A stretch of 64,000 nucleotides of DNA, taken from positions 434,001-498,000 of the forward strand of contig NZ_JBHRXI010000004.1 in the NCBI RefSeq assembly GCF_042648365.1, in the 5' to 3' direction. A program made the position numbers and the translations under genes. How positions within the stretch are numbered: position 1 is the first letter of the stretch; every line of letters starts with the position of its first letter. Under the pieces are notes generated by a model. That model was given only the letters and a program-made list of their open reading frames with translations. It did no database searches and was not told the DNA's origin. Positions 33,030 through 41,364 of this stretch are shown here, piece by piece. The DNA is from Lutimaribacter_A marinistellae (GTDB lineage Bacteria; Pseudomonadota; Alphaproteobacteria; Rhodobacterales; Rhodobacteraceae).

Positions 33030-34145
33030 ATGGTATCCAGTTCGACACATGAAATCTTCCTCGCAGCCACGCCCGGCCTTGAACGCCCACTAATGCAGGA
33101 GGCGGTCGAGCGCGGCTTTTCCGGAGCAACAGTTGTACCCGGCGGCGTTACCGTCACGGGCGACTGGACTGAGGTTTGGCGCGCAAACCTGCTGTTGCGC
33201 GGTGCCAATCGCGTGCTGTTGCGGTTCGCACAGTTTCCGGCCGTGCATCTTGCCCAGTTGGATAAGCGGTCGCGGAAACTGCCGTGGGCGGATCTCTTGA
33301 AACCCGACGTGCCTGTCAGGGTTGAGGCAACCAGCCGACGTTCGCGGATCTATCACGCCGGTGCAGCACGTGAACGGGTCGAAAAGGCGATCGCCGATAC
33401 ATTGGGCACCCGTATCGACCCAGAGGCCGAGGTGAAAATCATGCTCAGGATCGAAAAGGACATGTGCACCTTCTCGGTCGATACCTCGGGCGAGTTGCTG
33501 CACAAGCGCGGCTACAAGCTGTCGGTCGCCAAGGCGCCCCTACGTGAGACGATGGCGGCAATGTTCCTGCGCGAATGCGGTTTCACCGGAGGAGAACCGG
33601 TGGTCGACCCGATGTGCGGATCGGGCAGCTTCGTGATCGAGGGGGCGGAAATCGCCGCGGGCCTGGCGCCAGGCCGGGATCGGAGCTTTGCTTTCGAGCA
33701 GCTCGCGACGTTTGACGCGGATGCCTGGCAACGGATCCGGGGAACTATCGAGACCGGTGCGCCTCAAACCCTCTTTTTTGGCTTTGACCGGAACCCTGGT
33801 GCGGTGGATGCAGCGCGCAGCAATGCCGAAGCTGCTGGGATCGCGGATTGGACACGGTTTTCGCAGGCTACTGTCAGCGCGCTGAAGCCACCCCCAGGTC
33901 CGCCGGGCCTTGTCATCGCGAACCCGCCCTACGGCCTGCGGATCGGCGATGAAAAACGCCTGCGCGCGCTGTATGGATCGCTTGGAAAGGTGCTGATGGA
34001 GCGTTTCTCGGGCTGGCGCGCGGGGATTGTTACAAGCTCACAATCTCTGGCCCGTGCCACGCGTTTGCCTTTCGAACCGGCCGGACCGGTGGTCGATCAT
34101 GGCGGCACCAAGGTACGGCTTTACCAGACGGCTCCCCTGAAATGA
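33030..34145 (+). CDS. THUMP-domain class I RNA methyltransferase (RlmL/TrmN-like)
   Basis: A 371-residue SAM-dependent methyltransferase. The N-terminal half is a THUMP RNA-binding domain, the C-terminal half a Rossmann methyltransferase with VVDPMCGSGSFVIEGAEIA (SAM motif I), FFGFDRNPGAVDAARSN and the catalytic VIANPPYGLRIG. NPPY enzymes methylate exocyclic amines, so the product is probably an N2-methylguanine or N6-methyladenine in rRNA or tRNA; the exact site cannot be told. The ATG at 33030 is weakly supported by GCAGTGG upstream. Similar genes were formerly labelled N6-adenine-specific DNA methylase. Confidence 0.9.
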   Translation: MVSSSTHEIFLAATPGLERPLMQEAVERGFSGATVVPGGVTVTGDWTEVWRANLLLRGANRVLLRFAQFPAVHLAQLDKRSRKLPWADLLKPDVPVRVEATSRRSRIYHAGAARERVEKAIADTLGTRIDPEAEVKIMLRIEKDMCTFSVDTSGELLHKRGYKLSVAKAPLRETMAAMFLRECGFTGGEPVVDPMCGSGSFVIEGAEIAAGLAPGRDRSFAFEQLATFDADAWQRIRGTIETGAPQTLFFGFDRNPGAVDAARSNAEAAGIADWTRFSQATVSALKPPPGPPGLVIANPPYGLRIGDEKRLRALYGSLGKVLMERFSGWRAGIVTSSQSLARATRLPFEPAGPVVDHGGTKVRLYQTAPLK

Positions 34146-34172
34146 AAAAGCCGCCCCCGGGGAGCGGCTTTC
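34144..34172. terminator. Bidirectional hairpin between the methyltransferase and DUF1127 genes
   Basis: AAAGCCGC at about 34147-34154 pairs with GCGGCTTT at 34164-34171. Read leftward, the stem is followed by TTCATT after a T run; read rightward by TTTCAT. It overlaps the methyltransferase stop and follows the DUF1127 stop on the other strand. Confidence 0.75.
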
Positions 34173-34195
34173 ATGAACCGTGAGTGTGCATTGGT

Positions 34196-34390
34196 TCAGA
34201 GCTTCGAGATATCGTCGCGGGTCAGTCCGATATCGTCCAGCTGACGATCCGACAGGTCGCTGAGGATGGCGCGGGTTTTGCGCGACGCGTTCCAGTTGGC
34301 GAGGTCGGTCTTGATCGAGAGTACGGCATCCACCACGCGGAGAGTTGCGACTGCTCCAAGTGGCGCATGCATCTGGGGTGCTTGTGCCAT
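34196..34390 (-). CDS. Small DUF1127-family protein
   Basis: A 64-residue protein ending LANWNASRKTRAILSDLSDRQLDDIGLTRDDISKL, the pattern of DUF1127 (YjiS-like): a short helical domain with a conserved LSDxxLxDIGLxRxDI end. In alphaproteobacteria small proteins of this family have been tied to RNA turnover and phosphate or stress physiology. The start at 34390 is preceded by AAGGAAC. It is divergent from hslV across about 200 bp. Confidence 0.9.
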   Translation of the reverse strand: MAQAPQMHAPLGAVATLRVVDAVLSIKTDLANWNASRKTRAILSDLSDRQLDDIGLTRDDISKL

Positions 34391-34531
34391 GAGATGTTCC
34401 TTTGAATGAGAAGCAGCCGGTTCATCGCCGGTTGCAGCGCTGATGTAGGCGGGATGCTGCACTTGCACAATTGCCGCCTTGGCAGTCCCGTATTGCGTCT
34501 TTTGCATATCTTTTGGGCGATTTGTGAACGG

Positions 34532-34560
34532 TTGCTCCGACCGGGCGCGCGGCCCATATA
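34532..34560 (+). promoter_or_regulatory. Candidate heat-shock (RpoH-type) promoter of hslVU
   Basis: TTGCTC at 34532-34537 and CATATA at 34555-34560 (within GCCCATATA) are 17 bp apart and lie 30 bp before the hslV start. The -10 side resembles the C-rich CATNT element of alphaproteobacterial RpoH promoters, and hslVU is a classical heat-shock operon. The -35 match is partial. Confidence 0.4.
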
Positions 34561-34589
34561 GGAATGGTTTTGAATTCAAGGAGCGCGAT

Positions 34590-35150
34590 ATGGCAGAGGA
34601 CACATTCCCCGGCTGGCACGGCACCACGATCGTCGGCGTCAAGAAAGGCGGGCAGGTCGTCATCGCCGGGGACGGGCAGGTCAGCCTGGGCCAGACGGTG
34701 ATCAAGGGCAGCGCGCGCAAGGTGCGACGCCTCAGCCCCGGCGGTTTTGATATCGTGGCCGGGTTCGCGGGATCGACCGCCGATGCTTTTACCCTGTTGG
34801 AGCGGCTCGAAGCCAAGCTGGAAGCGACGCCGGGCCAGTTGGCCCGCGCATCGGTGGAACTTGCCAAGGACTGGCGCACAGACAAGTACCTGCAAAAGCT
34901 TGAGGCGATGCTGATCGTGACCGACGGCCGCGATATGTTCGTGATCACCGGTGCTGGCGACGTGTTGGAACCGGAACATGACGTCGCCGCGATCGGATCA
35001 GGCGGGAATTATGCCCTGGCTGCGGCCCGGGCGATGATGGACAGCGACCGCTCAGCAGAGGAGGTTGCGCGCGCCGCGATGGCGATCGCCGCTGACATCT
35101 GTGTCTACACGAACGGCAACCTCACCGTCGAGAGCATCGGCGGCAGCTGA
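34590..35150 (+). CDS. hslV: ATP-dependent protease subunit HslV
   Basis: A 186-residue proteasome-like peptidase. The segment GWHGTTIVGVKKGGQVVIAGDGQVSLGQTVIKGSARKVRRL is the HslV signature, with the catalytic Thr at position 12. In many HslV proteins Thr follows the initiator Met directly, whereas here an 11-residue leader (MAEDTFPGWHG) must be removed first. The start at 34590 has CAAGGAGCG upstream. HslV dodecamers degrade unfolded proteins fed by the HslU ATPase, encoded 63 bp downstream. Confidence 0.97.
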   Translation: MAEDTFPGWHGTTIVGVKKGGQVVIAGDGQVSLGQTVIKGSARKVRRLSPGGFDIVAGFAGSTADAFTLLERLEAKLEATPGQLARASVELAKDWRTDKYLQKLEAMLIVTDGRDMFVITGAGDVLEPEHDVAAIGSGGNYALAAARAMMDSDRSAEEVARAAMAIAADICVYTNGNLTVESIGGS

Positions 35151-35213
35151 TCGGCCCCGCTCTTGCACCTCGGGCTGACCGATGCCACGTCCTATCGGAC
35201 CAAGGAGAAATGA

Positions 35214-36515
35214 ATGACCGACCTGACACCGCGTGAAATCGTATCGGAACTTGACCGCTTCATCATCGGCCAGAAAGAAGCCAAGCGCGCCGTCGCCGTG
35301 GCGTTGCGCAATCGCTGGCGGCGCAAGCAGCTGAGCGACGATTTGCGCGACGAGGTGTATCCCAAGAACATCTTGATGATCGGGCCCACCGGCGTCGGCA
35401 AGACTGAAATCAGCCGTCGCCTCGCCAAGCTGGCGCGTGCCCCTTTCATCAAGGTCGAGGCCACCAAGTTCACCGAGGTCGGTTACGTCGGGCGCGATGT
35501 GGAACAGATCATCCGCGATCTCGTCGACTCTGCCATCATACAGACCCGCGAATACATGCGTGAAGACGTGCGGGCCCGAGCGCACCAGAATGCCGAAGAG
35601 CGCGTGATCGCCGCGATTGCGGGCACCGACGCCCGCGAAGCCACCCGCGACATGTTTCGGCGCAAGCTGAAAGCAGGCGAGCTGGACGATACCGTGATCG
35701 AGTTGGAGGTTTCAGACACGTCGAACCCGATGCCGATGATGGAACTGCCCGGTCAACCCGGCATGGGGATGATGAACCTGGGCGATATCTTCGGCAAAGC
35801 CTTTGGCGGCCGAACGGTCAAGAAAAGGATGACGGTCGCTGACAGTTACGAAATTCTTCTGAGCGAAGAAGCCGACAAGTTGCTGGATGACGAGACGGTC
35901 AACAAGACCGCGCTCGAAGCTGTCGAACAGAACGGAATCGTGTTTCTGGACGAAATCGACAAGGTCTGCGCCCGCACCGATGCGCGCGGAGGTGATGTCA
36001 GCCGAGAGGGCGTGCAGCGCGACCTGTTGCCCCTCATCGAAGGAACAACAGTGTCAACCAAGCATGGCGCCGTCAAAACCGACCATATCCTGTTCATCGC
36101 GAGCGGCGCATTCCACATCGCCAAACCTTCGGATCTTTTGCCCGAGCTTCAGGGGCGTCTGCCGATCCGGGTCGAACTGCGTGCGCTGACCGAAGGTGAT
36201 TTCGTTCGTATCCTGACCGAAACCGATAACGCACTGACGCGGCAGTATACAGCCCTGATGGGTACTGAAAGCGTGACCGTGGAATTCACCGACAACGGGA
36301 TCTCGGCACTGGCGCGAATCGCCGCCGAGGTGAACCAAAGCGTCGAGAATATCGGGGCGCGCAGGCTGTATACCGTGATGGAACGCGTCTTTGAGGAACT
36401 GTCCTTTGCTGCCCCGGACCGCTCTGGCGATACCGTGACTGTGGACGAAGCCTTTGTTGAAAAGAACCTTGGGGAACTTGCGCGTTCCACGGACCTGAGC
36501 CGGTACGTCCTGTAA
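35214..36515 (+). CDS. hslU: ATP-dependent protease ATPase subunit HslU
   Basis: A 433-residue AAA+ unfoldase. It opens with TPREIVSELDRFIIGQKEAKRAVAVALRNRWRRKQL, then Walker A GPTGVGKT at residues 57-64. An intermediate domain follows (about residues 110-230, rich in charged helices), then Walker B GIVFLDEIDKV. The C-terminal end ...STDLSRYVL matches the conserved tail that inserts into HslV and activates it. The start is preceded by AAGGAG. It forms an operon with hslV. Confidence 0.98.
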   Translation: MTDLTPREIVSELDRFIIGQKEAKRAVAVALRNRWRRKQLSDDLRDEVYPKNILMIGPTGVGKTEISRRLAKLARAPFIKVEATKFTEVGYVGRDVEQIIRDLVDSAIIQTREYMREDVRARAHQNAEERVIAAIAGTDAREATRDMFRRKLKAGELDDTVIELEVSDTSNPMPMMELPGQPGMGMMNLGDIFGKAFGGRTVKKRMTVADSYEILLSEEADKLLDDETVNKTALEAVEQNGIVFLDEIDKVCARTDARGGDVSREGVQRDLLPLIEGTTVSTKHGAVKTDHILFIASGAFHIAKPSDLLPELQGRLPIRVELRALTEGDFVRILTETDNALTRQYTALMGTESVTVEFTDNGISALARIAAEVNQSVENIGARRLYTVMERVFEELSFAAPDRSGDTVTVDEAFVEKNLGELARSTDLSRYVL

Positions 36516-36615
36516 TCATTTGACTGGACCTCACAACCCGGTCGGGTAGCGTGGTCGCAAATTGACCCATGAGGTAACCAGTGCGCCCCCTATCCCGCGG
36601 ACCCCGCGTCCAGCC

Positions 36616-37839
36616 ATGTTGAACACGGGCGCCATGAGAACGTTCCTGAAACAGAATGCCCGCTGGCTGGCGGCTGGCGGGCTTCTGACCTTTCTGTCCA
36701 GTTTCGGGCAGACCTTCTTCATCTCGGTGTTTGCCGGTGAGATCCGCGAGACGTTCAACCTGAGCCATGGCGCTTGGGGCGGAATCTACACGCTGGGCAC
36801 GACGGCTTCGGCGGTTGTGATGGTCTGGGCCGGCTCGCTGACCGATCAGTTCCGCGTCCGGCAACTCGGCCCTCTGATCCTTGTCGGTCTTGCAGCGGCC
36901 TGCCTTTCCATGGCCTTCAACCAATGGGCTTGGGGGCTGGTCCCGGTGGTTTTCCTGTTGCGGTTCTTTGGGCAGGGGATGTCCAGTCACATCGCGATGG
37001 TCGCGATGGCCCGATGGTTTACCAAAACACGGGGCAGGGCGTTGTCGATAGCAACAGTAGGGTTTGCTGTTGGAGAGGCCGTTCTGCCGCTGCTCTTCGT
37101 ATCTGCAATGACGGTGTTCGACTGGCGCATGCTCTGGGTGGTTGCTGCCGCGATCGCTCTTCTGGGGATTCCCGTTCTTTGGAAGCTTTTGGCAGAGGAA
37201 CGTACTCCGCAGAGCTTTGCACAATCCTATGTCACCTTCGGTATGGAGGGGCGGCACTGGACCCGAAAACAGGCCCTTGCACATCCGCTGTTCTGGATGA
37301 TGGTTCCCGCGATTTTGGGGCCTGCGGCATTCGTCACCGCATTCTTTTTCCACCAGGTTCACCTGGCCGAGCTCAAGGGCTGGGCCCATGTCGAACTGGT
37401 GGCCCTTTTCCCGCTTTACACCGCCATAGGCATGGCATCGATGTTCGCTTCGGGCTGGGCGCTCGACAAGTTTGGCACTGCGGGCCTGATGCCATTCTAC
37501 CAGTTGCCCATGGCGGCCGGTTTCCTGTTTTTCGGCCTCGGCGACAGCACGGCGATGGCAGTTCTTGGTATTGCCTTGATCGGGGTGACGACGGGCGCGA
37601 ATTCCACTTTGCCTGCGGCATTTTGGGCGGAATTCTACGGCACCGCGCATATTGGAGCGATCAAGTCGCTTGCCACTGCCGTCATGGTCCTTGGATCGGC
37701 CATCGGGCCCGGCCTGACGGGTTTTCTGATTGACCTCGGCTGGGGACTGGAAGGACAGTTCAACGCGATTGCGTTGTATTTCTGCCTGACGGCGGCTTTG
37801 ACCTGGCTGGGCGTTTCGCGCGCGAAACAATTACTCTAG
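36616..37839 (+). CDS. Major facilitator superfamily transporter
   Basis: A roughly 407-residue membrane protein with about twelve hydrophobic segments. The loop AGSLTDQFRVRQLG resembles the MFS loop 2-3 motif, and ARWFTKTRGRALSIATVGFAVGEAVLP resembles loop 4-5 of the organic-anion and monocarboxylate carriers. The substrate is unknown. The start is uncertain: TTG 36562, ATG 36616 and ATG 36634 are in frame, none with a good ribosome-binding site; 36616 is a compromise. It stands alone between hslU and the convergent smr gene, with which it overlaps by four bases. Confidence 0.85.
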   Translation: MLNTGAMRTFLKQNARWLAAGGLLTFLSSFGQTFFISVFAGEIRETFNLSHGAWGGIYTLGTTASAVVMVWAGSLTDQFRVRQLGPLILVGLAAACLSMAFNQWAWGLVPVVFLLRFFGQGMSSHIAMVAMARWFTKTRGRALSIATVGFAVGEAVLPLLFVSAMTVFDWRMLWVVAAAIALLGIPVLWKLLAEERTPQSFAQSYVTFGMEGRHWTRKQALAHPLFWMMVPAILGPAAFVTAFFFHQVHLAELKGWAHVELVALFPLYTAIGMASMFASGWALDKFGTAGLMPFYQLPMAAGFLFFGLGDSTAMAVLGIALIGVTTGANSTLPAAFWAEFYGTAHIGAIKSLATAVMVLGSAIGPGLTGFLIDLGWGLEGQFNAIALYFCLTAALTWLGVSRAKQLL

Positions 37840-38423
37840 CTGCGGCGCCGCAGGTAAACGTAATACGCTCCGCCACCGCCATGACTTAGATGCGCCGGCG
37901 CGATCTGCAGGACGGCCTGCGACAATGGGGGCATCGACAACCATTGCGGCACCTGGTTGCGCAGTACACCGCGAGGCGTTGGGATTGGTCCGGGTTCGTC
38001 CCGATCCTTGCCCTTACCGGTGATGACCAGAACCAACCGTTTACCGGACGCCTGCGCAGAGAGGATGAACCGGATCAGGGCGGGGTGAGCGGCATCGACG
38101 CGCATACCATGCAGATCTAGCCGACCCTCGGGCTTCATCTTTCCGCGGGTCATCCGGGTGAACGCCTTGCGATCCATTTGGACCGGCGCAGCCCTCAATT
38201 CCTCCGCGATGGATGGTTTCAGATGATGCCCGTTAGTCGAACGAGACGCCCGCTGCCCAAGTTCAAACGCCTCGATACGCGTTTGGGGCCGCTTCGTCGG
38301 CGTCGGCTTGGGAAGAGGTTTCTGCCTGTTTTCCTTGCGGCTTTCAGGGTGCAGCCGTTCTGCGCGGGCGGCTACCTTTTGCCATAGCTCGACCTCTTCG
38401 GGAGTCAGTTTTCGCCGGGTCAT
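37836..38423 (-). CDS. Smr-domain protein
   Basis: A 195-residue protein with a basic, proline-rich N-terminal half and a C-terminal Smr domain. The three Smr signatures are LDLHGM, VITGKGKD, and SHGGGGAYYVYLRRRS at the end. Smr domains of MutS2 and stand-alone YdaL-type proteins have nicking or ribosome-rescue endonuclease activity. The role of this short form is not established. Its start shares one base with the mltA stop, and the trio smr-mltA-tim44 is a leftward operon. Confidence 0.9.
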   Translation of the reverse strand: MTRRKLTPEEVELWQKVAARAERLHPESRKENRQKPLPKPTPTKRPQTRIEAFELGQRASRSTNGHHLKPSIAEELRAAPVQMDRKAFTRMTRGKMKPEGRLDLHGMRVDAAHPALIRFILSAQASGKRLVLVITGKGKDRDEPGPIPTPRGVLRNQVPQWLSMPPLSQAVLQIAPAHLSHGGGGAYYVYLRRRS

Positions 38424-39466
38424 CAGAATTCATCCGGCAGCAACGCATAGGCCCGCTGGATCGGCAGCAAGACAACCATCCTTCCCGGATCGCGCAGTCG
38501 GCCGGCGGCCAAGCCTGCGTCGTGCCCGGTTCCGAAAAAGATATCTGCGCGTTGGGCTCCCTTGATGGCGGAACCGGTATCCTGAGCAATCATCAGTCGT
38601 CGGATCGGATCAGCTCCATCCTTCTCGACCCAGACCGGCGCGCCAAGCGGGGTGAATGCAGGGTCGACAGCGATGCTGCGATGCGCCGTGACTGAGCGGT
38701 TCATCGCGCCCAAGGGTCCATGCTCGGCAGCGACACGGCGAACCTCGCGGAAAAAGACATAGGACGGATTGTGATACAAAAGTTCCTGGCCCTCGGCCGG
38801 GTTTCGACGAACCCAGTTTCGGATAACCTGCGCACTAACCTGATGTGCGTCGTAAATCCCTCGACGTACAAGCTCGACCCCGATCGACCTGTAGGGATGA
38901 CCGTTGGTTCCGCCGTAGCCCACACGAAGAGAGCCACCATCAGGCAGCTTGATCCGGCCCGATCCCTGTATCTGGAGAAAGAACAGCTCGACCGGGTCAT
39001 CGACCCAGGCGATTTCGAGTCCCCGGTTTTCCATCACCCCACTGGACAGAATGTCGCGCCGGGGGAGCCACGGATTCTGCTCCTTCGCTTCGGGCGGCAT
39101 TTTGTACAGAGGGTATTGAAAGCGCCCGGACGGGTAGCGGGATCCGTCTAATTCGGGCTCGAAATACCCGGTGAACAGGGCCTTTTCGCCGTTCTCGATC
39201 AGCACAGGCCTGAAAAACAGCTCAAAGAATGCGCGCGGATTGTCCGGGCCTTCTGATTCGGCAACGGCACAAAGAGTTGTCCAATCTGGGTCGTCGAAGT
39301 CGCGGCAAGTATTGAGAAAAACGTTCAGCGCCGCGCCATGGTCGTCATCCGACCATCCGTCGAGATCCTTGAACTCGAGAATGGAATGCGTCGCCTCGGA
39401 CTGGGCCGCACCGGCGAAGGCCATCACAGCCCCCGCCAGGAAGACAGACCGAAGCGCTGCAATCAT
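38423..39466 (-). CDS. mltA: Membrane-bound lytic murein transglycosylase A
   Basis: A 347-residue exported enzyme with the signal peptide MIAALRSVFLAGAVMAFAGAAQSEA. The MltA domain includes FTGYFEPELDGSRYPSGRFQYPLYKMP and IQGSGRIKLPDGGSLRVGYGGTNGHPYRSIG. The 3D domain reads LMIAQDTGSAIKGAQRADIFFGTGHDAGLAAGRL, with the catalytic Asp in AQDTGSAIKG. It cleaves peptidoglycan glycan strands to 1,6-anhydromuropeptides. There is no lipobox Cys, so unlike E. coli MltA it appears not to be a lipoprotein. Confidence 0.95.
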   Translation of the reverse strand: MIAALRSVFLAGAVMAFAGAAQSEATHSILEFKDLDGWSDDDHGAALNVFLNTCRDFDDPDWTTLCAVAESEGPDNPRAFFELFFRPVLIENGEKALFTGYFEPELDGSRYPSGRFQYPLYKMPPEAKEQNPWLPRRDILSSGVMENRGLEIAWVDDPVELFFLQIQGSGRIKLPDGGSLRVGYGGTNGHPYRSIGVELVRRGIYDAHQVSAQVIRNWVRRNPAEGQELLYHNPSYVFFREVRRVAAEHGPLGAMNRSVTAHRSIAVDPAFTPLGAPVWVEKDGADPIRRLMIAQDTGSAIKGAQRADIFFGTGHDAGLAAGRLRDPGRMVVLLPIQRAYALLPDEF

Positions 39467-40119
39467 GCGTCCGTGGCAACAAGGAGCCAGTTCGGGTCGG
39501 GGCTGCCCATAACGCGGGCGAAGGTCCAGACGTCCTTCTGACGTTTGACGGTATTCGGACTACCCTCGACGATTTCACCAGCGCGATCGCGAACGACCGA
39601 GGTCAGCTCACCAACCAGACGGATTGTTATCTCGGCTTCGTTGGTATCCTTGTCAAAGCGCGCATCGACAAGAGCAACCTCGCGGACACCGATGAACTCG
39701 GCCTCGATGGTAAGGCCCTGTTCCTCGCGATGGCGCACAACCTCGGCGAACGTCTCATAGACATCTTCGGCAAGGTAGGGGCGGATCTGCTCCACCTCTC
39801 CACGCTCGAAACTCATCACGATCATCTCGTATGCGCCGCGCGCACCCTGAACAAAGTCACTGACCGAGAAGCTGGGTTCGACCCGTTTCATGGCAGCAAG
39901 GGTTTCAGCCGTGTCGCTGTCTTCGGGCACGTGATCGGTGATATCACGGTCAGGACCGCCCTCTATCACTTCGAACTCGGGCTTGTTACGGTCCGCGTTC
40001 TGTTTGGGCAAGGGTGGTTTTTCGAATCCTTCACGCGTTCCGAGTACGCTTTTCAGTCGCAAAATCAGAAAGATCGCAATACCGGCCAACACAAGAAGCT
40101 GGAGCAGGGGTGAGTTCAT
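39463..40119 (-). CDS. Tim44-like domain protein
   Basis: A 218-residue protein with an N-terminal membrane helix (LLQLLVLAGIAIFLILRL), a charged linker, and a C-terminal Tim44-like domain (FVQGARGAYEMIVMSFERGEVEQIRPYLAEDVYETFAEVVRHREEQGLTIEAEFIGVREVALVDARF). Alphaproteobacterial homologues (TimA) are relatives of the mitochondrial import motor component Tim44. Their bacterial function is unsettled, though a membrane-anchored, import- or envelope-related role is likely. The stop overlaps the mltA start as ATGA. It is divergent from fxsA. Confidence 0.9.
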   Translation of the reverse strand: MNSPLLQLLVLAGIAIFLILRLKSVLGTREGFEKPPLPKQNADRNKPEFEVIEGGPDRDITDHVPEDSDTAETLAAMKRVEPSFSVSDFVQGARGAYEMIVMSFERGEVEQIRPYLAEDVYETFAEVVRHREEQGLTIEAEFIGVREVALVDARFDKDTNEAEITIRLVGELTSVVRDRAGEIVEGSPNTVKRQKDVWTFARVMGSPDPNWLLVATDA

Positions 40120-40227
40120 TTCTTCCTCGTCTTGGACCCGGGGCTTTAAAAGCCGCCGCTTTCGCTCCTATGTAGGGGAGAGGTGGGTGCAAGTCCACCA
40201 TTCCGCCGTTTCGAAAGGACGCAGCCG

Positions 40228-40752
40228 ATGTATCTGTTTCTGGCCTTCCTGCTGGTTCCGATCCTCGAGATCGCCCTGTTCATACAGGTTGGCGGTCTGA
40301 TCGGGCTATGGCCTACACTCGGTATCGTCGTCCTGACGGCGGTCTTGGGCACTTGGCTGGTCCGTACGCAGGGCCGCCTGGCAATGGGCCAGTTGCAGCG
40401 AGCATTTTCGGAACTGGATGATCCCACCGAACCATTGGCACATGGCGCGATGATCCTGTTTTCCGGGGCATTGCTGCTGACGCCGGGTTTTTTCACCGAT
40501 GCCATCGGCTTTGCCCTGCTCGTTCCCGGAATACGCGTCGCAGTCTATCGCTACATACGAAAGCGCGTCCGCGTGACGCAGTTTCAGATGGGTCCGGGAC
40601 CCCGGCCCGGAGGGCCGCACCATGGCGGACCTCATCATGGAGCCTACGGTCCAGTCGGTGGTGACATCATCGATGCTGATTACGAAGAGGTGAAACCGCG
40701 GCATGACCCCGATAAACCGTCGGGCTGGGTAGAAGGGCCGGACGGGCGCTGA
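40228..40752 (+). CDS. fxsA: FxsA-family membrane protein
   Basis: A 174-residue protein with the FxsA pattern: MYLFLAFLLVPILEIALFIQVGGLIGLWPTLGIVVLTAVLGTWLVRTQG, then GALLLTPGFFTDAIGFALLVPGIR. After the membrane segments there is an unusual tail rich in Gly, His and Pro (GPGPRPGGPHHGGPHHG). FxsA in E. coli affects exclusion of phage T7 by F plasmids when overproduced; its normal role is unknown. ATG 40228 has AAAGGA upstream. Confidence 0.9.
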   Translation: MYLFLAFLLVPILEIALFIQVGGLIGLWPTLGIVVLTAVLGTWLVRTQGRLAMGQLQRAFSELDDPTEPLAHGAMILFSGALLLTPGFFTDAIGFALLVPGIRVAVYRYIRKRVRVTQFQMGPGPRPGGPHHGGPHHGAYGPVGGDIIDADYEEVKPRHDPDKPSGWVEGPDGR

Positions 40753-40822
40753 AAGGCGGCATTGAGCACGGCATTCCAAGCTGGTAAGCAACTGCCAAAC
40801 TTGTTTTTGGGAGCCAATCTTT

Positions 40823-41332
40823 ATGTCTGATACTCAAGCTGCAACCGATACCACGACTGCAAAACCCGAACAGCAACCGCAGGTTCAAATGCGGGTTCTG
40901 GGCCAGTTCATTCGGGACATGTCCTTTGAAAACGTCATGGCGCAAAAAGGTGCGTCAGGGGACGTTCAGCCTGATGTCAGCGTGCAGGTGAATTTGGATG
41001 CCAAGAAGCGCCCGACCGATCACCAGTTCGAGGTGGCGATCAAGCTCAAGGTCGAATCCAAGGCCAAAGGAATGGACGATGTGCTGTTCCTGTTCGAAAT
41101 CGATTATTGCGGCATTTTCCACGTCGAAGGCGTGCCGGAAGAACAGTTGCATCCCTTCTTGCTGATCGAATGCCCGCGGATGTTGTTCCCGTTCCTGCGC
41201 CGGATCGTGAGCGACGTGACGCGCGACGGTGGTTATCCGCCGCTCAACCTCGACAATATCGATTTCGTCCAGCTTTACCGCAACGAGATCGCCCGCCGTC
41301 AGGCAGAGCAGGCAGGCACTGCACAAGCCTGA
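40823..41332 (+). CDS. secB: Protein-export chaperone SecB
   Basis: A 169-residue SecB with the characteristic stretches VQMRVLGQFIRDMSFENVMA, DVSVQVNLDAKKRPTDHQFEVAIKLKVE, IDYCGIFHVEGVPEEQLHPFLLIECPRMLFPFLRRIVSDVTRDGGYPPLNLDNIDFVQLY. It forms tetramers that hold precursor proteins unfolded and pass them to SecA. The N-terminal Ala/Thr/Gln-rich lead is a little long. It faces dnaQ convergently. Confidence 0.98.
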   Translation: MSDTQAATDTTTAKPEQQPQVQMRVLGQFIRDMSFENVMAQKGASGDVQPDVSVQVNLDAKKRPTDHQFEVAIKLKVESKAKGMDDVLFLFEIDYCGIFHVEGVPEEQLHPFLLIECPRMLFPFLRRIVSDVTRDGGYPPLNLDNIDFVQLYRNEIARRQAEQAGTAQA

Positions 41333-41338
41333 GACTAT

Positions 41339-41364
41339 GCGCCTGATCCTTGGGGGTCAGGCGC
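41339..41364. terminator. Hairpin between convergent secB and dnaQ
   Basis: GCGCCTGA (41339-41346) and TCAGGCGC (41357-41364) form a perfect 8-bp stem with a 10-base loop. It includes the dnaQ stop codon. There is no T run, so it could be a weak or Rho-assisted end point. Confidence 0.4.
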
